From DATAAP01 sp041690495 (lineage in GTDB: Bacteria > Pseudomonadota > Alphaproteobacteria > CACIAM-22H2): a stretch of DNA of 64,000 bases. A program made the translations under genes and the position numbers. The notes under the pieces were generated by a model. That model saw only the letters and a program-made list of their open reading frames with translations, did no database searches and was not told where the DNA came from. The stretch spans positions 1 through 64,000 of the forward strand of contig JAWLHE010000001.1 in the NCBI GenBank assembly GCA_041690495.1, given 5' to 3'. Position 1 is the stretch's first letter. Every line of letters begins with the position of its first letter. Positions 29,401 to 38,122 of this stretch are shown in pieces.

Positions 29401-30839
29401 CGATGCAGCCGACCTCCCGGGCCTTCAAGGCCAATGCACATGACGCCCTCGCCGACGCGAAGCTGCAGCGGGCGCTGGGATTTTTCCAGTTCGGCCAGGC
29501 CGGACTCGCCGAGCGGCGGCGCCAGGCGGTCGACAGGCTGCCCGAGTTCGATGTGTTGCGCGACCGCGCCAAGGCGATCAAGGACCATACGCTGGCGCAT
29601 CTCGACTGGTACCTCGAGCGTTTCGAGCGCAACTGCACGGAAGCGGGCGGGCATGTCCACTGGTGCCGCAACGCCGAGGAGGCGCGGCAGGTCGTGCTCG
29701 ACATCTGCCGCAAGCTGAACGCGCGCACGGCGACAAAGGGCAAGTCGATGATCGGCGAGGAGATCGCCATCAACGACTATCTGGCTGCGAACGGGGTCGA
29801 GCCGATCGAGACCGACCTCGGCGAATACATCGTCCAGATCCGTCACGAGATGCCCTCGCACATCATCGCGCCCGCGATCCACCTGACGCAGCATCAGGTC
29901 GAGGCCTCGTTCCGGAAGACGCACACCCAGCTCGATCCCGCGCGCCAGCTCGAGGAACCGCGCCAGCTGCTCGACGAGGCGCGCGGCATTCTCCGCCAGA
30001 AGTTCCTCGACGCCGATGTCGGCATCACCGGGGCCAATTTCCTGATCGCCGAGACCGGCACCTCGGTGATCGTCACCAACGAGGGCAACGGCGACCTGAC
30101 GCAGCTTCTGCCCAAGGCGCATATCGTGCTGGCGAGCCTCGAGAAGGTCGTGCCGACGCTTGAGGATGCCTCGACCATCCTGCGCGTGCTGGCGCGCTCG
30201 GCGACCGGCCAGGACATGTCGGTCTACACGACCTTCTCGACCGGGCCCCGTCGTGCTGGCGACCTCGACGGCCCGGGCGAGTATCACGTGATCCTGCTCG
30301 ACAACGGCCGCAGCGCCCTGCTCGGCACCGAGTTCCAGGACATCCTGCGCTGCATCCGCTGCGGCGCGTGCATGAACAACTGTCCGGTCTATGCGTCGGT
30401 CGGCGGGCATGCCTATGGCTGGGTCTACCCCGGCCCGATGGGCTCGGTGCTGACGCCGGCCCTGATCGGCGTCGAGAACGCCGGCCATCTGCCCAATGCC
30501 TCGACCTTCTGCGGACGCTGCGAGAGCGTGTGTCCGATGAAGATCCCGCTGCCGAAGATGATGCGGCATTTCCGCGAACAGGAGTACGAGCGCAAGCTGT
30601 CGCCGCGCACGGTGCGCGCCGGGCTCGCCGTCTGGGCCTTTCTCGCGCGCCATCCGGTGCTGTACCATTTTCTCGCCGGCAAGGCTGCCGCGCTGCTCGG
30701 GCGGCTCGGCCGGCGCAATGGCAGCTTCTACGGCCTGCCGCTGGCCGGCGGCTGGACCGCCACGCGCGAGATGCCGGCGCCGCAGGGCCGCACGTTTCAG
30801 GCGATGTGGCGCGGGCGGCAGGCAGGAAAGGTACGCTGA
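29397..30839 (+). CDS. lutB: L-lactate oxidation Fe-S protein LutB
   Basis: 480 residues starting within the lutA stop (ATGA). DUF162/LUD domain in the N-terminal two thirds (ETGTSVIVTNEGNGDL), then a ferredoxin-type region: C319-IR-C322-GA-C325-MNN-C329-P and, further on, CGRCESVCPMKIP. Binds [4Fe-4S] clusters and passes electrons from lactate. Its stop overlaps the lutC start (TGATG). Start chosen by overlap and by family sequence. Confidence 0.95.
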   Translation: MTMQPTSRAFKANAHDALADAKLQRALGFFQFGQAGLAERRRQAVDRLPEFDVLRDRAKAIKDHTLAHLDWYLERFERNCTEAGGHVHWCRNAEEARQVVLDICRKLNARTATKGKSMIGEEIAINDYLAANGVEPIETDLGEYIVQIRHEMPSHIIAPAIHLTQHQVEASFRKTHTQLDPARQLEEPRQLLDEARGILRQKFLDADVGITGANFLIAETGTSVIVTNEGNGDLTQLLPKAHIVLASLEKVVPTLEDASTILRVLARSATGQDMSVYTTFSTGPRRAGDLDGPGEYHVILLDNGRSALLGTEFQDILRCIRCGACMNNCPVYASVGGHAYGWVYPGPMGSVLTPALIGVENAGHLPNASTFCGRCESVCPMKIPLPKMMRHFREQEYERKLSPRTVRAGLAVWAFLARHPVLYHFLAGKAAALLGRLGRRNGSFYGLPLAGGWTATREMPAPQGRTFQAMWRGRQAGKVR

Positions 30840-31543
30840 TGGCGAATGCGCGCGACCAGGTTCTCGGCGGCATTCGCCGTGCTCTGCGGCGCGCAGCGCT
30901 GGATTCCGCTTCCGCCGTACCGCTCGAGCAGCGTCTGGCGCAGCCGCCGCGCGGTCCCGTTCCCGCGCGTACGCACGGCCTCGACCGCCGGCGGCTGGTC
31001 GATCTCTTCGAGAAATACGCCGTCGAGGTAAATGCGACGGTCATGCGCGTGGCCGGGCTCGACGACGTGCCCGAAGCGGTCGCGACGTTTCTTGCATCGC
31101 AGAACCTGCCGGCCGAGATTGCAATGGCGCCCGATCCGCTGCTCGACCGGATGCCGTGGGCCAGGCGACCGCTCCTGAAAATCCGCAAGGGCCGCAGCGA
31201 CGGGCGCGACGCGGTGGGGCTGTCGGCGGCGTTCACCGGCGTCGCGGAGACCGCGACCCTGATGCTCGCCTCCGGTCCGGGCAATCCGTCAACGCTCAAC
31301 TTCCTGCCCGATACCCATATCGTCGTCCTGCCCGCCTCGCGCGTCGTCGGTCCTCTCGAGGATGCTTGGGCGAGGCTGCGCGCGGCGCATCCGGGTGCAC
31401 CGCTGTCGGGTGCGGCCATGCCGCGCACGGTCAATCTGATCACCGGACCGTCGCGCACCGGCGATATCGAGCAGAAGATCCTGATGGGCGCGCACGGGCC
31501 GCGCCGCCTCCACATCGTGATCGTCGAGGATGAGCAAGATTGA
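30839..31543 (+). CDS. lutC: Lactate utilization protein LutC
   Basis: 234 residues, LUD (DUF162) domain. The conserved part is GLSAAFTGVAETATLMLASGP followed by LPDTHIVVLPASRVV. Third component of the LutABC complex. The N-terminal third (basic, then RRRLVDLFEKYAVEV) is typical. The last 14 bases overlap the next gene, so translation of the Smr gene is coupled to it. Confidence 0.93.
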   Translation: MANARDQVLGGIRRALRRAALDSASAVPLEQRLAQPPRGPVPARTHGLDRRRLVDLFEKYAVEVNATVMRVAGLDDVPEAVATFLASQNLPAEIAMAPDPLLDRMPWARRPLLKIRKGRSDGRDAVGLSAAFTGVAETATLMLASGPGNPSTLNFLPDTHIVVLPASRVVGPLEDAWARLRAAHPGAPLSGAAMPRTVNLITGPSRTGDIEQKILMGAHGPRRLHIVIVEDEQD

Positions 31544-32093
31544 GGCCGCGGGCAGGCGCCGGCTGCCGCCCGACGATGCGAAGCTGTTTCGCGCGGCGAT
31601 GCGCGATGTCGATCCGCTGCCGAAGCGCCGCGCGCCGCCTGTTTCGACCACCGATGCGCAGCCGGCGAGCCGGTCGGGGACGGAACCGGACGCGCGTGCT
31701 GCCAGGGCCGCGCCGCCGGCCCGGACCGCGCCTCCGCCACCCGCAGCAAAGCCCAATCCAGGCATCGATCGCCGCACCGCGGAGCGGGTACGCAAGGGCG
31801 AGATCCCGATCGAGCGCCGCCTCGACCTGCACGGCATGACGCAGGATGACGCGCACGCGGCGCTGGACCGCTTCGTCCGCCAGGCGTGGAGCGACGGCAA
31901 GCGCATGCTGCTGATCATTACCGGCAAGGGCAGTGTCAGTGCCGGCGGCGGCGTACTGCGCCGCCATGTGCCGCGCTGGCTTGCCGCCGGCGAGCATGCC
32001 GCACGCGTGCTGCGGGTCGAGACGGCGCAGGCCCGCCATGGCGGCGGCGGCGCGCTCTATGTCCTGCTGCGCCGCCGGCGCGACGAGCGATGA
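31530..32093 (+). CDS. Smr/MutS2-domain endonuclease-like protein
   Basis: 187 residues. A Pro/Ala-rich N-terminal half (to about 80) is followed by a Smr domain with LDLHGMTQDDAHAALDRFV and LLIITGKGS. Smr domains nick DNA or RNA, often during rescue of collided ribosomes or recombination. Overlaps lutC and the next gene; in relatives it lies directly after mltA, so lutABC was placed between. Confidence 0.92.
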   Translation: MSKIEAAGRRRLPPDDAKLFRAAMRDVDPLPKRRAPPVSTTDAQPASRSGTEPDARAARAAPPARTAPPPPAAKPNPGIDRRTAERVRKGEIPIERRLDLHGMTQDDAHAALDRFVRQAWSDGKRMLLIITGKGSVSAGGGVLRRHVPRWLAAGEHAARVLRVETAQARHGGGGALYVLLRRRRDER

Positions 32094-32494
32094 CCCCGTT
32101 CGGCGAGAAGCTGCGCGCGCTGCGGCGCGAGAAGGGTGTCACGCTCAAGCAGATGGCAGGCGCGCTCGAGCTCTCGCCGGCCTATCTTTCGGCGCTGGAG
32201 CACGGCCATCGCGGCCGGCCGACGCCGGCGCTGATCGTGCAGATCTGCGAGTATTTCCACCTGATATGGGACGATTACGAGGAGATGCACCGCCTGGCGC
32301 GGCTATCGCATCCGCGCGTCGTGGTGGACACCAGCGGGCTTTCGCCCGAGGCGACCGAGCTTGCCAATCTCCTCGCCGAGCGGATCGACGCGCTGACACC
32401 GCCGGCCATCAGGACGATGCGCGACATGCTGCTGGCCGTGCGGCCCGCGGCGCCGTCGCGCGCGAGCCGCACGCGACGGCACGGTGCGGCATGA
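32090..32494 (+). CDS. XRE-family transcriptional regulator
   Basis: 134 residues. The N-terminal helix-turn-helix (FGEKLRALRREKGVTLKQMAGALELSPAYLSALEHG, in parts) covers residues 4-60. The rest is helical, probably for dimerisation or ligand sensing. The ATG overlaps the stop of the Smr gene (ATGA), and its own stop overlaps holA. Conserved next to smr in alphaproteobacteria. Target unknown. Confidence 0.9.
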   Translation: MTPFGEKLRALRREKGVTLKQMAGALELSPAYLSALEHGHRGRPTPALIVQICEYFHLIWDDYEEMHRLARLSHPRVVVDTSGLSPEATELANLLAERIDALTPPAIRTMRDMLLAVRPAAPSRASRTRRHGAA

Positions 32495-33552
32495 AGGTCG
32501 ATTCGCGTGCCATTGCAGGGTTCCTCAAGCGGCCCGACGCGGCCTGCCGGGCGGTGCTGGTCTGGGGCGAGGATGCCGGCCTGGTGCGCGAGCGCGGCGA
32601 GGCGCTGGCGCGCACGGTCGTCCCGGATCTTTCGGATCCCTTCCGGGTCGCCGATCTGACCGGTGCGGCGCTGGCCGATGACCCGGCGCGGCTGGCCGAT
32701 GAGGCCGCCTCCATGTCCCTGACCGGCGGCCGCCGCGTGGTGCGCGTGCGCCACGTGACGCCGGCTCTGGGCAAGGAGCTCGCCGACTGCTTTGCCGCCC
32801 TGCTCAAGCAGGATATTGCCGGCCACAAGCCGGAGGACCTTGCCTTGATCGTCGTCGAGGCGGGGGAGCTCGACGGGCGTTCGGGTCTGCGCAAGCTGTT
32901 CGAGACGGCCCGCAACGCCGCGGCGATCGCGTGCTACCGCGACGAGGCGCGCAACCTCCCCGCCGTGATCCGCGATACATTGGCGCAGTACAAGGTCACC
33001 GCCAGCGCGGACGCGCTGACCTGGCTCGCCGGCCGCCTCGGCGGCGACCGCGCGGTGACGCGCGGCGAACTCGAGAAGCTGGCGCTCTATGTCGGCGCGG
33101 GCCACGAGGCGAGCCTCGAGGATGCCCGCGCCACCGTCGGCGACAGCGCCGATATCGGCTTCGACGACCTGGCGAATGCGACCGCGGGCGGCGATGTGGC
33201 GACGCTCGCGCGCGTCTTCGACAAGCTGACCGCGGAAGGCATGCCGGCAGTGCCGATCCTGCGCGCCGTGCAGCGGCATTTCACGCGTCTGCACCACTGC
33301 GCCGGCCTGGTCGCATCCGGCCAGGACCCGGAAGGGGCCATGATGCGGCTGCGGCCGCCGGTGTTCTGGAAGGAGAAGGACAGTTTTCGCGCGCAGCTCA
33401 GGCGCTGGCCGCCCGATCGGCTGTCGGAGGCGCTGGATCGCCTGCTCGACGCCGAGATCGCCTGCAAGACATCGGGGCCGGTGGCGGAGATGCTGGCCGG
33501 ACAATGCCTGCTGGACATCGCCGCCCGCGCCGGGCGCGGCGCGCGGCCTTGA
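32491..33552 (+). CDS. holA: DNA polymerase III delta subunit HolA
   Basis: 353 residues. Clamp-loader subunit that opens the beta clamp. AAA+-like fold without Walker motifs, as usual; recognisable are VLVWGEDAGLVRERG near the start, SLTGGRRVVRVR, and LGGDRAVTRGELEKLALYVG. Its ATG overlaps the stop of the XRE gene. More often it sits next to leuS-lptE in proteobacteria; here it ends the mltA-lut-smr-xre run. Confidence 0.93.
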   Translation: MKVDSRAIAGFLKRPDAACRAVLVWGEDAGLVRERGEALARTVVPDLSDPFRVADLTGAALADDPARLADEAASMSLTGGRRVVRVRHVTPALGKELADCFAALLKQDIAGHKPEDLALIVVEAGELDGRSGLRKLFETARNAAAIACYRDEARNLPAVIRDTLAQYKVTASADALTWLAGRLGGDRAVTRGELEKLALYVGAGHEASLEDARATVGDSADIGFDDLANATAGGDVATLARVFDKLTAEGMPAVPILRAVQRHFTRLHHCAGLVASGQDPEGAMMRLRPPVFWKEKDSFRAQLRRWPPDRLSEALDRLLDAEIACKTSGPVAEMLAGQCLLDIAARAGRGARP

Positions 33553-33561
33553 GTGGTTCGC

Positions 33562-33713
33562 ACCGGGCGCGGCATGTGCCGCTCGCCCGTCCTTCGAGAC
33601 GCGATTCGCCGCAGCGAAATCGCTCCCCAGGACGAGGCGGTTCGGTTAGTTAGATTTCGTCCTGGGGAGCGCGCGTTGCGCGCGTTTCGAAGGACGGGCC
33701 GCGCGCGCCCGGT
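33562..33713. repeat. Long multi-stem palindromic repeat
   Basis: Three nested inverted repeats in the gap after holA. ACCGGGCGCG (33562-33571) pairs with CGCGCCCGGT (33704-33713). CCCGTCCTTCGAGACGCG (33586-33603) pairs with 33681-33698 (one mismatch). GCTCCCCAGGACGA (33622-33635) pairs perfectly with 33657-33670. The CCTTCGAGACGCG unit recurs near 40100. Belongs to the short palindromic spacer repeats common in this class. Could act as terminator or RNA-stability hairpin. Confidence 0.7.
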
Positions 33714-33743
33714 CCGGCGCCAACACTGAAAGGATTCGTGCGA

Positions 33744-34433
33744 ATGCTGGTCGTCATTCCGGACATTCTGACCAAGGCCGAGCTGCAGGAGATCCGCTCC
33801 AGGCTGCGCGCCGAGGATTTCCGCGACGGCCGCCTGACTGCAGGAGCCCGCACGGCCTCGATCAAGGCGAATCTGCAGACCGACGCCAAGGCAGAGACGA
33901 TGCGCGCGCTGCAGGAGCTGGTGCTCGCCGCTCTCATGCGCCATTCGACCTTCATCACCGTCGCGGCGCCCAAGCGGATCCTGCCGATCCGCTTCAACCT
34001 CTACAAACAGGGCATGTATTACGGCGACCACGTCGACAACGCGATCATGGGCGGCACGCCCGGCGAGCCCGATACGGTCCGGGTCGATATGTCCTTCACG
34101 CTCTTCATCTCGCCGCCGGACAGCTACGACGGCGGCGAGCTGGTCATCAAGTCAGGCTATGGGCGTCATCCGTTCAAGCTGCCGGCCGGGCAGCTCGTCG
34201 TCTATCCGACCTATTTCTTCCACGAGGTAACGCCCGTGACGCGGGGCGAGCGGCTGGCCTGCGTCAGCTGGCTGCAGAGCATGATCCGCAGCGAGAATCA
34301 CCGCGAGGTTCTGCTCGATCTGGCCATCGCCTCGCAGGCGATGGCGAGCAAGGAGCCGGCCGGGCGGATCGCCGCCGGCAATCTCATCGACAAGGTGCGC
34401 AAGAACCTCTTGCGCATGTGGGCCGAAAACTAG
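33744..34433 (+). CDS. Fe(II)/2-oxoglutarate-dependent PKHD-type hydroxylase
   Basis: 229 residues. Iron ligands H96 and D98 in YGDHVDNAIMGG and H160 in YFFHEVTP; R170 in TRGER probably binds 2-oxoglutarate. Matches the PiuC/YbiX family, often linked to iron uptake. Substrate not established. ATG 33744 is preferred over GTG 33738 because AAGGA is only three bases before the latter. No siderophore gene is adjacent. Confidence 0.92.
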   Translation: MLVVIPDILTKAELQEIRSRLRAEDFRDGRLTAGARTASIKANLQTDAKAETMRALQELVLAALMRHSTFITVAAPKRILPIRFNLYKQGMYYGDHVDNAIMGGTPGEPDTVRVDMSFTLFISPPDSYDGGELVIKSGYGRHPFKLPAGQLVVYPTYFFHEVTPVTRGERLACVSWLQSMIRSENHREVLLDLAIASQAMASKEPAGRIAAGNLIDKVRKNLLRMWAEN

Positions 34434-34443
34434 CCGCGGGACG

Positions 34444-35001
34444 TCACCGCCCGGCGCTGTCGATCCGCATCTGCCGGGCGCGGGTGAGGATGGTGTTCTC
34501 GAGCTCGGTCGCGGTCTTCGCCTCGACCGCCGCATCGACCCAGCCACCGTTTCCGTCGGAGCGCTGGCGGAATACCGCCGCCCGGATGCCGTCGGCGCGC
34601 AGCTGGCGCCCGAGAATGTAGATGTTGAGCTTGACCCGCTCGGCCGGCGTCTCCGGCGGCGAATACCAGTCGGTTATGATGACGCCGCCGAACGGGTCGG
34701 CCGAGGCCAGCGGCATGAACGAGATCGAGTCCAGCGAGGCACGCCACAGATAGCTGTTCACGCCGATGCCGCCCCCGCCGGGGTCTTCCTGTTTGCTTCC
34801 GCCGAACACATTGAAGCCGTCCTGGCCGAGCAGGCCCTCGTACTGCTTGTTGCTGCCGGTCGGGTCGATCCCCTGCCCAGGCTTCTTGTCCGGATAATTA
34901 TACTCGGTCCTGCCGCTGCAGGCCGCAAGCGCACCGAGCGCCAAGGCGAGCGCCAAGGGGAGAAGGCCCCGTGCTCTGGTGGACGGATTGCGAATCGACA
35001 T
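34444..35001 (-). CDS. DUF3576 lipoprotein
   Basis: 185 residues. Type II signal with basic start, hydrophobic ALALALGALAAC and lipobox Cys at about 28. The mature part has DGFNVFG, GIGVNSYLWRASLDSISFMPL and DPFGGVIITDWY, the hallmark of DUF3576. Predicted outer-membrane-associated; function unknown. Start at 35001 begins the signal peptide; the frame continues upstream without meaning. Converges on the dioxygenase gene. Confidence 0.9.
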   Translation of the reverse strand: MSIRNPSTRARGLLPLALALALGALAACSGRTEYNYPDKKPGQGIDPTGSNKQYEGLLGQDGFNVFGGSKQEDPGGGGIGVNSYLWRASLDSISFMPLASADPFGGVIITDWYSPPETPAERVKLNIYILGRQLRADGIRAAVFRQRSDGNGGWVDAAVEAKTATELENTILTRARQMRIDSAGR

Positions 35002-35549
35002 GACGACCTGACCGTATTGAAATGAAGCGGCTCCTCGCCGCGGAGGAATAATAGCGTGGCGCTCTGCTTTGCAACACTGCTGCGAGGCGAAGCCGGACGC
35101 GGGGGGTATATGCCCGCGAAATGTGTCGAGATCAGGGTAAGGCGAACTGCCGCTGGCCTGAATCCGGTCGGGCAACAGTCCCGGACCGGGTTTCAGCCCC
35201 GCCCCGGGACGCCTCGGCCGGAGGGCAGCCGGACACGAGAGCCGAAGCCATTCATAACGAGTCGAAACAACCCTGGTGCGAAGATTGCCGCCACCTTTAC
35301 GTTCACGCAACGATTGCGCCCAGATGGCACTTTCTCCAGATATTTCAGGGCACTATCGAGTATCCTAACAGTTCCTTATCGACAGAAGGGGCTAGCGCCC
35401 TGTGGCGTAGAAACAACACTGCGCGATTTTCGACACAAATTGCGGTTGGTTTCCTTGACCGGTGCGGGACGGCATGGAAAGACTGCTCCGCCTAATGAGA
35501 GGCGCAGTCTGGCCGCAAGGCTGGCGAGCACAACTGGAGAGGTAATCAG
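35002..35549. other. 548-base intergenic region before the porin gene
   Basis: No supported gene. The first 150 bases hold the promoter of the DUF3576 gene on the minus strand, not resolved. GC-rich dyads occur at 35160-35230. A TTGACC at 35455-35460 may be a porin -35 box, but the -10 match (AAAGAC) is weak. The end forms a hairpin leader, listed separately, and a GGAGAGG site before the porin. Confidence 0.6.
35480..35510 (+). promoter_or_regulatory. Hairpin in the porin mRNA leader
   Basis: AGACTGC (35480-35486) pairs exactly with GCAGTCT (35504-35510), with an inner GCCT/AGGC pairing. It lies about 25 bases before the ribosome binding site of the porin gene. A 5' stem of this kind often stabilises abundant outer-membrane protein mRNAs or is a target for a small RNA. 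Role inferred. Confidence 0.45.
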
Positions 35550-36719
35550 ATGAAGAAACACCTGCTAGGGACGACGGCGCTGGTGGCGGCTGGCATGTTT
35601 GCCATGGCCGACACTGCCGCTGCTCAGACCAAGGTCATGCCGATACAGGTATCGGTTGGCGGCTACTGGGCCGAGTATTTGAGCTTCACGAGCCAGGACG
35701 ACGTGGCCGGCGCGACCGGCGATCAGGAAGCCACGCAGTTCGACCAGTATTCCGATAAGGAAATCCACTTCAACGGTCGCACGACGCTGGACAACGGTCT
35801 GACGGTCGGCTTCCGCGCGGAGCTGGAGGCGAACACCGAGAGCGACCAGATCGACGAGTCGTTCATGTTCATCGAGGGCCGCTTCGGCCGTGTCGAGCTG
35901 GGCGCGATCAACAACGTCCAGTATCGCATGGCGTACAAGGCGCCCGAGGCTCAGACCCGTCCGTGGTCGAACGAAGGCAACATCTTCAACGTCATGGTGC
36001 AGCAGACGGGCTCGCCGACGTTCGACTCGATGCTCGGCACCACGGTGTCGCGCTTCAACGACAACGATTCGGAAAAGATCAACTACTACACGCCGCGCTT
36101 CGAGGGCTTCCAGCTCGGCCTGTCGTACATTCCGAACTCGTCGCAGGACAAGCAGTCGCCTGATGCCGTCTCGGCTGCGTACTCGCGCGGCTGGGCCGCT
36201 GCCGTCAACTTCGTTCGCACCTTCGGCGCGTTCAGCGTTGCGGCATACGGCGGCTACATGACGTGGCAGGCTCCGGACGGAGTCGGCTCGGATCCGGACC
36301 AGTGGAACCTCGGCCTGCAACTCGGCTACGGCGGCTTCAAGGTCGGCGGCAGCTACGGCAAGATCGAGGACGGCCGCTCGGGCTCGGCCGGTACCGCCAG
36401 CGTTTCGTCGGCCGGCACGGGCGCCAATCGCGTCGAAGGCAGCGCCTTCGACCTCGGCATCATGTACACCTTCGGTCCTGCCGCGGTCAGCCTGAACTAC
36501 ATCAACGGCGAGAACGACGACAGCCCGGCGGCTGCGGCGTCGACCGGCGATGATGAGTTCGAGATGATCTCGGTGGCCGGCAAGTACACCCTCGGGCCAG
36601 GCGTGAGCCTCGAGGCGGCCATCTTCCATGCCGAGCTGGACAACAACGGCTCGGGTGGCACGACGACCGAAAGCAACGACGCGACCGGCGGCATCGTCGG
36701 CGTGGTTCTGGTGTTCTAA
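35550..36719 (+). CDS. Outer-membrane porin
   Basis: 389 residues. Signal peptide of about 25 residues ending DTAAAQ. The mature sequence alternates hydrophobic and polar residues, with FRAELEANTESDQIDESFMFIEGRFGRVELGAINN near the start of the barrel, as in Rhodospirillales-type trimeric porins. The last residue is Phe, needed for barrel assembly. Asp/Glu/Asn-rich loops contrast with neighbours. Diffusion channel for small solutes. Preceded by GGAGAGG, followed by a strong terminator. Confidence 0.92.
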   Translation: MKKHLLGTTALVAAGMFAMADTAAAQTKVMPIQVSVGGYWAEYLSFTSQDDVAGATGDQEATQFDQYSDKEIHFNGRTTLDNGLTVGFRAELEANTESDQIDESFMFIEGRFGRVELGAINNVQYRMAYKAPEAQTRPWSNEGNIFNVMVQQTGSPTFDSMLGTTVSRFNDNDSEKINYYTPRFEGFQLGLSYIPNSSQDKQSPDAVSAAYSRGWAAAVNFVRTFGAFSVAAYGGYMTWQAPDGVGSDPDQWNLGLQLGYGGFKVGGSYGKIEDGRSGSAGTASVSSAGTGANRVEGSAFDLGIMYTFGPAAVSLNYINGENDDSPAAAASTGDDEFEMISVAGKYTLGPGVSLEAAIFHAELDNNGSGGTTTESNDATGGIVGVVLVF

Positions 36720-36742
36720 GCAACGCCAGTTACCGAACTGGA

Positions 36743-36769
36743 AGGGGCGGCTTCGGCCGCCCCTTTTTT
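36743..36769 (+). terminator. Rho-independent terminator of the porin gene
   Basis: AGGGGCGGC, tetraloop TTCG, GCCGCCCCT, then an unbroken run of T's to 36769. Perfect 9-bp stem, 24 bases after the porin stop. The clearest intrinsic terminator in the window. Confidence 0.93.
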
Positions 36770-36838
36770 CTTCGGGGTGCTTGGAGCGCGGGATGTGCGA
36801 CCATATTGTCGTCGCACGCCAATTCCGACCCCGAGGCC

Positions 36839-37537
36839 ATGAGCCAGGACGCTACAGCCAGAGACATCGCCGCGAACCTCGCATCCGTTCGGCAGCGCAT
36901 CACCGAAGCTGCGGCTGCCGCCGGGCGCACGCCCGGTTCGATCGCGCTCGTTGCAGTTGCAAAGACCTTCGGCGCGGATGCGGTACGCGCCGCGCTGGCC
37001 GCCGGTCAGTCGGCGTTCGGCGAGAACCGCGTCCAGGAAGCACAAGGCAAGTATCCGCCGCTCAAGGCGGCGCACCCGTCACTCGAGCTGCACCTGATCG
37101 GCCCGTTGCAGACCAACAAGGTGCGCGATGCCGTTGCGCTGTTCGATGTCATTCAGACGGTCGACCGGCCGAAGCTCGCCGCGGCCCTGGCGGCGGAGAT
37201 GAATCGGAGCGGCCGGAGGCCGCGCTGCTTCATCCAGGTCAACACCGGCGAGGAGCCGCAGAAGGCAGGTATTCTGCCGGACGGCGCCGACGCGTTCATC
37301 GCCGAAGCACGCGAGAAGCACGGCCTTCCCGTCGAAGGCCTGATGTGCATCCCGCCGCTCGACGAGGAGGCGGCGCTGCATTTCGCACTGCTGCGCGAGA
37401 TCGCGCGGCGCAACGGCCTCTCGGGCCTCAGCATGGGCATGAGCGGCGACTTCGAGACCGCGATCCGCTTCGGCGCCACCCATGTCCGCGTCGGTTCCGC
37501 CATCTTCGGCGCGCGAGCGCTTGCGAAGTCGGCGTAG
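36839..37537 (+). CDS. YggS-family PLP homeostasis protein
   Basis: 232 residues, alanine-racemase-like TIM barrel fold. The PLP-binding Lys lies in VAVAKTFGAD; FGENRVQEAQGK, HLIGPLQTNK and SMGMSGDFETAIRFGATHVRVGSAIFG are family signatures. Binds PLP and keeps its level balanced; no catalytic activity known. A TTG start at 36806 is also possible but adds 11 unlikely residues. Confidence 0.95.
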   Translation: MSQDATARDIAANLASVRQRITEAAAAAGRTPGSIALVAVAKTFGADAVRAALAAGQSAFGENRVQEAQGKYPPLKAAHPSLELHLIGPLQTNKVRDAVALFDVIQTVDRPKLAAALAAEMNRSGRRPRCFIQVNTGEEPQKAGILPDGADAFIAEAREKHGLPVEGLMCIPPLDEEAALHFALLREIARRNGLSGLSMGMSGDFETAIRFGATHVRVGSAIFGARALAKSA

Positions 37538-37585
37538 CTCAGTTTCAAAGGATGAGGCGGAGCGGGCGGGTGCATCGCGCCGCAT

Positions 37586-38095
37586 TCACGTGCGGATGCA
37601 GATGCGGTCTTCCGGTCCAAGTGCGGCGACGAGGGCGAGCGCGAGCTCGCGCGTGACGCCGACGCAGCCCTCGGTGGGGCCGCCATCATCGCGCGCAAGA
37701 TGCAGGAAGACGGCGCTGCCCAGGCCCGGCACGACCGGCGCATCATTGTGGCCGAGCACGACGACGAGATCGTAGAGCCCGTCTTCCCGCCACATCCGCT
37801 CGGCGCTGGCGGGGTACGGCAGGCGGACCTTGCGGTTATAGGCGGGATCACCGGGCGCGTCGCACCAGCCGTCGTCGCGGGCGATCGCGGCGCAGGGCAA
37901 TCGCGTTACCGGTGCCGCCAGGCGGTCGCCGCGGTAGAGCACGCCGCGCAGCGGAAAGCAGCCGATCGGGCTGGCGCCATCGCCTTCGCGTTTATTCCTG
38001 CTTGCACCGCTACGGCCGAGCGTCACGTCATGACGCCGCCCGTTCCAGGTCAGGACGCCGCGCCCCGGCGCCGTGCAAACGACATCAATATCCAT
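37586..38095 (-). CDS. L,D-transpeptidase catalytic domain protein
   Basis: 169 residues consisting of a YkuD-type domain only. The catalytic Cys is in PTEGCVGV; the conserved His 10-12 residues earlier is in VFLHLA. In place of the SHGC form it has TEGC, as in one known subfamily of small L,D-transpeptidases. No signal peptide or anchor visible, which is unusual for a peptidoglycan enzyme. Might make 3-3 crosslinks, if exported by another route. Confidence 0.85.
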   Translation of the reverse strand: MDIDVVCTAPGRGVLTWNGRRHDVTLGRSGASRNKREGDGASPIGCFPLRGVLYRGDRLAAPVTRLPCAAIARDDGWCDAPGDPAYNRKVRLPYPASAERMWREDGLYDLVVVLGHNDAPVVPGLGSAVFLHLARDDGGPTEGCVGVTRELALALVAALGPEDRICIRT

Positions 38096-38122
38096 GGGCT
38101 GCGATCCTACACGGCCGCGCTC

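Noticed and set aside
35140..35240. Cobalamin riboswitch before the porin
   Set aside because: GC-rich dyads and an ACAGTCCCGG-like segment recall a B12 element, but the B12 box and the conserved core order are absent on both strands.
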